Source: Branchiostoma lanceolatum
Lineage: Eukaryota; Chordata; Leptocardii; Amphioxiformes; Branchiostomatidae
Reading direction: 5' to 3'
Length of the DNA: 64,000 nucleotides
NCBI RefSeq assembly: GCF_035083965.1
Contig: NC_089732.1
Coordinates: forward strand, 5,001-69,000
Shown: positions 54,801 to 64,000 of the stretch, piece after piece
Numbering within the stretch: the first letter of the stretch is position 1
How the letters are laid out: each line of letters starts with the position of its first letter
Made by a program: the position numbers and the translations under genes
The notes under the pieces: generated by a model
Seen by the model: only the letters and a program-made list of their open reading frames with translations
Told to the model about the DNA's origin: nothing
Databases searched by the model: none

Positions 54801-55844
54801 GGAAATGGAAGGAAGGCTTGAGTTTTCCCCAGTAAAAATGTTTGAATTGAAATGTTGCTGGGAGTGTTGAGAGAGACTGACCAATGTTATCCTGGGGAGG
54901 GGGGTACTGTCTGCAAAAGTGGAAAGATGTGAACTTATGGCTGCATAGACACCCACTGAGCCCAGAGAAGGAAAACAAACTTCAAGCAGTTCAAGTTTTG
55001 CACCCAAATCAGACTGATGGCAAGTAGGGAGTGACACCAGCTGTTGGAAGAGCTGCCAGGTCACCCTGCTGTTCCAGGTCACAGAGGTCGTGACCTGTCC
55101 CTGTTCCTGAACAGACCACAGCAACTTGATCCAAGTGAAACCTACAGAGTACTTCTGAACTACCTTTGCAGAACATACCTATACAAACCCTTACTTCACT
55201 AGCAACGTTGATGCCCAAAATTACTTTTAAAACTTATTGCAGAAAATGATTCAGGCTTGAGATGTTCTACCCGCCCTTCTGACCTTCCACTGCCCCCCTC
55301 CCACTCCTGTAATGGTAGGTTGTGCTTGGAACAGACTCCAACAGGGGCTTGCAGGAAGAGGGACTGGGCTGTGGTGCGTTTGTGATGTAAATGGTCTGTT
55401 TTGATGTTGGTGCAACCCTGTAGTTACCCTGTGGGGGGCATCAGAAGGTCGCAGTGGGTTAGGGGGGAGGGGGGGCGAATTCCTCCACATCAGGTCAGAC
55501 TGGGCTCCCACCTGTTGGTCAGCAGTCCTGTGTACCTGGTCTGAACAAAATGCTCTTGCCTTCTCGCGACATGACTCACTCAGGCCATGTTTCATCTTCA
55601 GGGCTCTGTCAATAAACATGTCATCAGATGAGTCATCTGTTTGACACTTCTGTGCGTGTTGGTTGGGATTGTGATGGTGTGCTGCTGTTGTTGAACAGTT
55701 CTTTCCTGTGAATGTGTGGTGCCAGGATGAAGTTTGGGGCCAGGATGAGGGTTTTTGGCCAGGTTCTGTACCTGTGAAATGAGGAAGGCCTCAGCTAATC
55801 CCAGACTGATCCTCACTAACCCAAACCAGGCTCCTGCCAGCATA

Positions 55845-56565
55845 TCTCTAGGGACCAACCAACAATGCACCAGAAGGTCCACAGGCAGGTTTTAGGGACC
55901 AACCAACAATGCACCAGGGGGTCCACAGGCAGGTTTTAGGGACAAACCAACAATGCACCAGGGGGTCCACAGGCAGGTTTTAGGGACCAACCAACAATGC
56001 ACCAGAGGGTCCACAGGCAGGTTTTAGGGACAAACCAACAATGCACCAGGGGGTCCACAGGCAGGTTTTAGGGACAAACCAACAATGCACCAGGGGGTCC
56101 ACAGGCAGGTTTTAGGGACCAACCAACAATGCACCAGGGGGTCCACAGGCAGGTTTTAGGGACCAACCAACAATGCACCAGGGGGTCCACAGGCAGGTTT
56201 TAGGGACCAACCAACAATGCACCAGAGGGTCCACAGGCAGGTTTTAGGGACCAACCAACAATGCACCAGGGGGTCCACAGGCAGGTTTTAGGGACCAACC
56301 AACAATGCACCAGGGGGTCCACAGGCAGGTTTTAGGGACCAACCAACAATGCACCAGAGGGTCCACAGGCAGGTTTTAGGGACCAACCAACAATGCACCA
56401 GAGGGTCCACAGGCAGGTTTTAGGGACAAACCAACAATGCACCAGGGGGTCCACAGGCAGGTTTTAGGGACCAACCAACAATGCACCAGGGGGGTCCCCA
56501 GGTATGTTTTAGGGACCAACCAACAATGCACCAGGGGGGTCCCCAGGTATGTTTTAGGGACCAAC
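55845..56565. repeat. 44-bp minisatellite, about 16 copies
   Basis: Units around GGTTTTAGGGACCAACCAAC and AATGCACCAGGGGGTCCACA. Variants alternate GGGACC/GGGACA and CAGGGGG/CAGAGGG. The last two units shift to GGGGTCCCCAGGTATG. Confidence 0.95.
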
Positions 56566-59500
56566 CAAAACGGTACCAGTAGCTCCCCTACCCTTCAACA
56601 CCCCGACCCCTCCATAAGACCTAACAAGCCTTCTGGGGATTCCATACCACTTACCCAGGGCCAGAAAGGGCAGGCAGGCCGCACCACAATAAGGACAGGG
56701 GCACAACAATAAGGGCAGGAATGGCTGCTGGGTGGCTGCTGTGTGGCTGATGGACACAGTGCACAACTGTGTGATGGACGACCTGCTACTTGACACTGCC
56801 AGGACAGAACTCTGGCCAGGGGCGCCCCACAGGGCAGGGATTTGTGTTGGCTACATTGTTGCATATCATAGGGACTGGCTACATTCTGGCTACATTGTTA
56901 CATATCATGGTCACTGGCAACATACTGGCAACATAGCAGCACATAATGGCCACTGCTGGGAAGGCCCAAAGTGTTACCCTAGCTGGGTCACAGTTTTCTT
57001 CTTCTTTCTTCTTTACTCTGTTTTCAATTTCTCCACTTTGTGGAGTCATGGGGGATTCATCTGTGTGGGTAGCTGTGGATGCAGGCAGAAAGACAACCCT
57101 GAGTACATGGGCAGCTCTGGGGAACGTGGGGACCATCTTCTCTCTGTATCAGGCCTGCTCTGTATGTGTGTGTTGTGTGTCTGGACAAGTCCATTCTGAG
57201 TGTGAGTGGGGGGGGGGAGTCTGGACCAGTCCATTCCGGCTGCATGGGGGGTAGTGAGGGACATGTGACCAGCCTGTGTCCTGCAGCACCTGTGCTCCCA
57301 TGTCTGCCTGGTCTGTGCAGCACTTGGATTGAGTACAGAACAATCTGCACGAGTATGGCGGGGTCACATGTCAGACAGCAGCGGTGACCTTGTCTTGACC
57401 TTGCCATCCATCAGCGCGACAGGCGGGGCTGTTCCCGAGCAGGATCTGTCAGGCCTGATGTAAGGTCGCTCGGGGCTGTTCTCTGAAGGTCACTCGGGGC
57501 TGTTCTCTGAAGGTCGCTGTTCTCTGAAGGGCGTGCTGCCCACTAAAATGTCACTCCAATCCATTCCTCATCACTGAGCAGTTTAACAATCTCACCTCAC
57601 CTCAATCCAAGTGACAATCTAACAATCTACCATCAGATAAATCGCTTGAATAGATCTAGATAAATCTGTCAAATCATAACTCCACTTTACAAACAGTGAT
57701 AGTTTTCAAACTAAAAGTGCAGCTTTGCCTGCTGGGTACAGAATGCTTTGTCCTGTAAATGTCAGACTGGCAGTTTGGAGAGGGAAAGTAGCAGTCAGCA
57801 AATTTTTGTGGCTTTGTTAGAAGGTTTTGTGTCGGTTGAACAGTACATGAGTGCTGATTGTGGCTGTGTTTGCAGAGTAAACTACTCCAACTGTAGGGCA
57901 GCCGTGGTGGGTAGGGGAGGGGGGCACCTCTGTAGGGGTATGTTGACTATTGTGGGCAGAATGGGGGCTTTCCTGTGGATACTACTACTACTTCTACCTG
58001 TCAGCTTATCCAAACTTTACTTGGACTACTTCAAGCCGAGCATATAAACTTCCTTCAGCGTTACACACACAACTCAACACAACACAGCTTAACCTGGGCT
58101 AGCAGGAGCTACATTAAATACAATTCATAACATAATGTCTAGTTAGATATTGTTTGACGTTGAAGAGTTCCATTCCTTGCCCTGGTGGTGTGTGTTTGAT
58201 TGTTTCTTGTGAAAGGTGTGTTTGCTCAATTGTTTATACAGCGGGAGTTATCATAAGTGCCGTTAGTGTGTACATAGTGTTAGTGGTGGCCACTTCAGCT
58301 TATCATAGGTACATATAGAAGTATGAAGTACTTTGAAACCTCATTAACTGATAACTGCCAGGTAGGTACTGTACATACAGTTATATATGGCTGTAGTGGG
58401 GACCACTCCTGCTACTCTACTAGTACTACTAGGTGGTCCAGTTGATTCAGACAGAATTTTCCATGCCTGATTAGAACCTGAGCCGTTTCCATGGAAATTT
58501 GCAGCCTGGTGACCTTATCAGGCACATGATCTGACACCTATGTGGACTTGAGCATAAACTCTAAACAGAAATTTTAGTGGTTTATGAACTTCTTGATGGA
58601 CGTCATAGAAAATTGCTTTTTCAGACGAGATGTGTCCTGTAACTGATGTAAACAGAGGTTATAGGTTAGCAGCTCCTGAGTTCCAGTCTGGGTGTGAAAT
58701 TTGAATTTTAGATTCAAAGCAGACGATTTTCTCCTGCTGAAACTTGAGCTGTCCGCTGGCACAGACGCTCCTGGTCTGGGCAGGCTGGGGGCCTGCATGG
58801 GGGATACTGTCAGGCAGGCTGGGGGCCTGCTTGGGGGGATACTCTCAGTGGGGCTGGGGGGCCTGCATGCAGTCTGTTGGTGTGTTGGTTTTGGTCAGGA
58901 TTTCCACCAATAAAAATCTCATGAAGGTGAGACTTCCCATGTTCCCTTGCTTATTTCCCATCATTCCCAGCTGTGTTCTGCGGTGGAAGGTTGTTACTGA
59001 AGGAATGTTGAGCTAAGATCCCAGCTTAGGCCGGATTAGCAGCAGAGCAGCCTTAATGAAAAGGATAATCGGTTCTATTGTTCCTGGAGCACCTCAGGGG
59101 CCTTGGGAAACCACAGGCAAATCTGATTGTTCTCCTGACACCTCAGGGGCCTTGGAAACCACAGTTCTGTTCAGTGACACAAACTCAATTTATGAATGAC
59201 GTCCTAAAGAAAAGGTTGTGAGAAAGTGCAAAACTGTAGCTCAAGTTGCCTGATGCTTCGAAATAAAGAAAGTTCATCACCGTCCTTGTGAATTAAAGTG
59301 AGAAATGGGATATGTTTGAATATTTGTGTATCAAAACCAGTAGTTCTGCTGCAGTTCCAAGGAAAGGCAACAGGAGGTCCAAAATCCAATAATTTCTTCG
59401 ATAGAACCATACCTGCTCACTTGCCACATGTCATAACATCCTATCAGATCCAAAGCTTCTTGAGTTATGCTGTTGAAAACATACAAACGCTACCAAACAT

Positions 59501-62500
59501 AACCTTCTGGGTGAGGCATGAAAAGGAGTCCGAGTGTCTGACTGCATGTGAGAAGTCTCCAGGTGGAGCACATCTCCCCCACCTGTCCTCCATGTTTGAC
59601 TTCAGCTTAGTTCTGGTTGTCTTATAATAAAACACTTTGTCTTCTGCTATACTTCAGATGATGACAGGGGGCTTTGGGGCTGGAGAGGGGGTCTAAGCCT
59701 GCTCCCCACCCAAGGGAAGGCTCCCCACCCAAGGGAAAGCCGCCCCACCCCCCAACCCCCCAATACTCAGGGTTGCAGAAGTTGTTATGTGGCGAGTTGC
59801 AGAAGTTGTTATGTGGCGAGTTGTGGCAGAAATGTGACGTCAGCTGTTCCGACTGTAGCGAAATGTGGGCTGTTTACAATCGGGGGTTAGGGAGGCGTAA
59901 CAAGCCGCCCTGTTTTTGCCACAGGCCTTTGTGCGGCGAAACTCGACCCCTCGCCACAGTTTTTGCAACACGTCAGGCTTTTATCGCGCTGCAACGGAAC
60001 TCCCGGGCTCTTGAGCAGGGACAAAAGCCAGGTGTGTCAGCGCACCTTAATAACCGCAACCCGACACCTCCCATTGTCAGCCATGCGCGGAGACATCAAC
60101 ACTAATAATGGGGGCGAGGGCAAAGGTCAGCCGCGGGGTGCAGAGGAATTCTCAGGGTTCCCAGGGCGGCTGTTTGGCCTAGTTTGTGTCCTGTGGGGTA
60201 AACTGCCCGGGGGGACCCTGCACGGCCCCACCGCGCGCCTGTGGGGTAAACTGCCCAGGGGGAGCCTGCACGGCCCCACCGCACCCCCCACGGACGGACA
60301 CACTGTTCGAGGCTTTTACTATAACGAGGTGTGGGAAAATATTTCCAAACATGTCAGGAGAAACGTCCGGATTAAACCGTCCCAGAAACACACTAACTCC
60401 TGCGGCAGCATTACAGCAGGGGAAGTAATAACTGCTTATCTCACACTGTCACAGATAAGGCTGAGACTGGCAGCAGCCTCGGGCTGAGCGCACCTGTCTG
60501 AACTGTGGTGGTGTCAGGCAGCCTGATGGAGTTTGTAGGGCACAGATTGTGGTTAGACATAGTATCATATTATGTGAGGGTATCCTGCTTTTATTTATAC
60601 TATTTGAGGATACTGTGTGTATTTATGCTATGTGAGGTTGTTTGTGTACATGTTTATATTGTGTAAGAAGGTGTGCAGGTGCACTGAGACATTTTAATAA
60701 GTCAGTATAGCAATCCAGGGTCAGAACTTCCGCTGAGAATCAGAAGTAAAGAAAGGTTTTTTCTGTGACTTCAGAGCAGCGTCCATTTGTGTATTGGGGA
60801 AGAGTAAAGTCAAGTCAGTGCCTTATTGAGTGTTGTTGATACTGTCAGAAGTTTGTGTGTGTTTTCCCGGCAGTCTCTGATGACTGAGTCAGCTTTGTAT
60901 GAAAGTCTAGGTAGAAGCCAGCTTGTCTCACTTCTCCCCACTGCTTGGCAGTCCCCTCCCTGGTTCCTGTATGGACACGTGTCAGCGCTAGTTGGGAGAA
61001 TCTGTCATCGCCTGTTGCCAGTGGTAATCCCAGGAATAACTGGGCGGATTCTGACAGACTCCGGCTGAAGGTGGGGAGAAAACGTCGGCCGGGATTTCTG
61101 CTGTTTGGAAACGGAGATTAAACAAACAATTGTCTGAGTCCAGAGTTTCTACAACACAAACACATGAGTCAACTGGATACTCTAACCCGGCTACACGTTG
61201 TTACAGTTAGCTCCAGTCAGCTGGTTACTCTAACCCGGCTGCACGTTGGTACAGTTAGCTCGATCCCGGTTGGTTTATGTTACTGTTCAAAATGTCAAGG
61301 CTGAGCAGAACTCCGCTTTATGTCAGCCTTTGACACTTGCAACATTCACGGTTATACTTGTGACTGCTGTCACCCTACCTGTTGACTTAGCTGTTGCCCT
61401 ACCTGTGCCTGCTGTTTTTCTACCTGTTGCCTTACCTATAGCCAGTCTATCCCTACATGTTGCCTTCCCTGTGGTTGGTACATTGTATTTCCCTACCTGT
61501 TGCCTTACCTGTGGTCAGTGGTTCCTACCTGTTGCCTTACCTGTGGTTGGTATTTGCCTACCTGTGGTCCTACCTCTGGCTGCAGTTCTACAGTGTTTCC
61601 CCACCTGTTCTCCTACCTGTGACTGCTGTCTCCCTACCTGTTGCTTTACCTGTGGTCCTACATGTTCCCTTACCTGTGGTCCTACGTGTTCCCTTACCTG
61701 TTGCCTTACCTGCGCCCTACCTGCAGCCACAGTGGGTGGTCTTACACCTGATTAACACGGCTGTTAATCACCTCATGCACACCTGGCCACCGCAGGTGAG
61801 ACACCACCACCCCAGGCAGTTACCATGGCAACAGGGCATTGTAGCTACTAGTTGTCTAAATCATAATTCTGATGTCATGTTCTGTTAAAACAGGTTGATC
61901 AAAAGATGGCTTTTGTCATCAGAAAATCAAAGCCTCCAATTCACATCATGTTCCATAAAAATGTACATCAACAAGATGCTTCTGACACTTATAAAAGCTG
62001 CAGGTGTTGTAGGACAGGGATAGCAGCTTGAGTATTTTGCAGAAAGTTTTTCTAAATCACACAAGATTCTGACACCTTGCAGAGTTGCAGCTGGTGAAGA
62101 CTGCTCCAAACCTGACAACTCAGCAGGGAATTCCTCACATTCTGTCAACCACAGTTCATCTGTGGCTGGACCCAGGTGTCAGAAACTGTTGTCCTATACC
62201 TGTCCTGTTGTTGTTCTATTGCTGTCCTGTTGTTGTTCTATTCTGTCCTGTTGTTGTTCTATTGCTGTCCTGTTGTTGTTCTATTCTGTCCTGTTGTTGT
62301 TCTATTCTGTCCTGTTGTTGTTTTATTGCTGTCCTGTTCTATTGCTATCCTGTTTTGCTCCCGTTGTTGTCCTGAAACTCAAATCAATGGGAGAACCATA
62401 GGCTGGGAGTGTTGTTTGTTCTTTATTTGAAGGATGAGGGGAGACCTGCCTGTCATAAAGTTACTTCCACCAGAACGGTTCTTACCTGGGCTTACTTCTA

Positions 62501-63124
62501 TTGTTCCCTCCGGAAATGAGTTCCTGACCTGGACAGGTGCGTAGATGTCTCACCTGTACGGTGTTCTCTCTGCAGGTGTGACAAACAACGTCTAATCTTT
62601 TAATCTTTGTCTTTAGAACCTCCTTCTGTGGAACAAGGATATTTCCTGGCACACAAAGTGTTGGTAATTGCACAAGCCGGCAGCAGAATGGGGCCATGAT
62701 TGACCATTGTGTGTTTAAATGGAGGAATTAAGATGCAATATTGTGTCTTTTGTGTTGTGTTGTTGTTGGGGTGGAGACTTTTCCACCTGAGGTGATGAGT
62801 TCACACATCCACAAACGTCCCTTAAACCTGCCGTCCCCTGCTGTGTGTTTGGGGGAGGGGGGCAAAATCCTAACCCTGCCCCGGGAGGGGGGCAAAATCC
62901 TAACCCTGCCCCCTTACAGCAAGGAGGCACAAACCCCATATCTCTCAATACTTTTACACACAGCCATCTTCTGCTTGTCTGTGAATTTTGGTCAAACATG
63001 ATGAAGTTGAAGTAAATGAATTTCCTGTGAGATAAGACAGGACCAGTATCGGGGTTCCAGAGTCCAGACAGCTCCGAAGCTGGTTAATTTGGAAGCCTTC
63101 TCTGCCTATTAAATAGTACTATGT

Positions 63125-64000
63125 GGTTTAGTTTTGTGGTCAGGACTTGTGGCCTTACTCCTGTGCTCAGGACTTGAGGCCTTACTCCTGTGCTCAGGAC
63201 TTGTGGCTTCACTCCTGTGCTCAGGACTTGTGGCCTTACTCCTGTGCTCAGGACTTGTGGCCTTACTCCTGTGTTCAGGACTTGTGGCTTCACTCCTGTG
63301 CTCAGGACTTGTGGCCTTACTCCTGTGGTCAGGACTTGTGGCCTTACTCCTGTGCTCAGGATTTGTGGCCTTACTCCTGTGCTCAGGACTTGTGGCCTTA
63401 CTCCTGTGCTCAGGACTTGTGGCCTTACTCCTGTGCTCAGGACTTGTGGCCTTACTCCTGTGTTCAGGACTTGTGGCTTCACTCCTGTGCTCAGGACTTG
63501 TGGCCTTACTCCTGTGGTCAGGACTTGTGGCCTTACTTCTGTGCTCAGGACTTGTGGCCTTACTCCTGTGCTCAGGATTTGTGGCCTTACTCCTGTGCTC
63601 AGGACTTGTGGCCTTACTCCTGTGCTCAGGACTTGTGGCCTTACTTCTGTGCTCAGGACTTGTGGCCTTACTCCTGTGCTCAGGATTTGTGGCCTTACTT
63701 CTGTGCTCAGGACTTGTGGCCTTACTTCTGTGCTCAGGACTTGTGGCCTTACTCCTGTGCTCAGGACTTGTGGCCTTACTTCTGTGCTCAGGACTTGTGG
63801 CCTTACTCCTGTGCTCAGGATTTGTGGCCTTACTCCTGTGCTCAGGATTTGTGGCCTTACTCCTGTGCTCATGACTTGTGGCCTTACTCCTGTGGTCAGG
63901 ACTTGTGGCCTTACTTCTGTGGTCAGGACTTGTGGCCTTACTCCTGTGCTCAGGACTTGTGGCCTTACTCCTGTGCTCAGGACTTGTGGCCTTACTCCTG
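63125..64000. repeat. 27-bp minisatellite running off the window end, at least 32 copies
   Basis: Unit GGACTTGTGGCCTTACTCCT + GTGCTCA. A multiple of three, hence long open frames on both strands (CSGLVALLL and STGVRPQVL) with no gene features. It continues past 64000. Confidence 0.95.

Larger units (their letters stand above)
47570..64000 (+). other. Long first intron (or intergenic) with minisatellites and no recognisable exons
   Basis: Open frames here are short or lie in repeats. Besides the arrays listed separately there are small duplications: 51890-52040 (GTGTGGGTATGTGTAATTAA), 52505-52645 (TTGGACACCCCTAGTATTGT), 57464-57535 (CTCGGGGCTGTTCTCTGAAG), 58775-58870 (GGCAGGCTGGGGGCCTGC), 60185-60285 (CTGTGGGGTAAACTGCCC), and degenerate arrays 61380-61735 (CTACCTGTTGCCTTACCTGT) and 62195-62350 (CCTGTTGTTGTTCTATT). 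Confidence 0.5.

Noticed and set aside
57959-58047. Short plus-strand frame with a hydrophobic leucine-rich stretch (about 29 codons from an internal ATG), looking like a signal peptide
   Set aside because: No splice donor in phase, no neighbouring exon and no CpG context; most likely chance.
63084-63874. Long open frames on both strands (about 260 and 246 codons)
   Set aside because: They are translations of a 27-bp tandem repeat whose period is a multiple of three. No start context, domain or splice signals.

Overview
The window looks like the end of an invertebrate deuterostome chromosome, most likely a cephalochordate (amphioxus, Branchiostoma). This is inferred from four things: TTAGGG-type telomere repeats at the left edge, compact multi-intron genes of chordate type, a MIER/DNAI4 pair in the head-to-head arrangement I recall from vertebrates, and an extreme density of intronic minisatellites. 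No species can be proven from the sequence alone.

Layout: 1-168 is telomere repeat, 169-2514 a partly duplicated subtelomere, 2515-2872 an interstitial telomere block, and 2873-4860 non-coding sequence with diverged satellite monomers. Next come CYB5RL (minus, 6 coding exons, 6241-11071), a tentative small gene (minus, 11599-13206), the single-exon DCAF11 (plus, 13773-15254), MIER1/3-like (minus, 12 coding exons, 18940-28145) and DNAI4/WDR78 (plus, 23 coding exons, 28557-40367). A higher-order satellite occupies 41215-43375. A non-coding stretch with a TIR transposon follows to about 47 kb. At 47491 a CpG-rich first exon encodes a signal peptide, and its intron fills the rest of the window with minisatellites but no exon I can recognise.

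The genes do unrelated jobs: a flavin reductase, a CUL4-DDB1 substrate receptor, a chromatin corepressor scaffold and an axonemal dynein intermediate chain. MIER and DNAI4 start codons are 411 bp apart and diverge, so they probably share a promoter.

The most unusual property is the relation between tandem repeats and exons. At about 20 exon edges the neighbouring array or duplication is made of copies of the exon edge plus its splice site, or, in two genes, of the end of the coding sequence including the stop codon. Copy numbers run from 2 to about 70 and unit sizes from 12 to about 90 bp. Many arrays therefore carry dozens of decoy splice donors or acceptors beside the true one. Exon models were built by hand from splice sites, phase and remembered homologues; phases join perfectly in CYB5RL and MIER, and in DNAI4 everywhere except one junction near 33060-33072.
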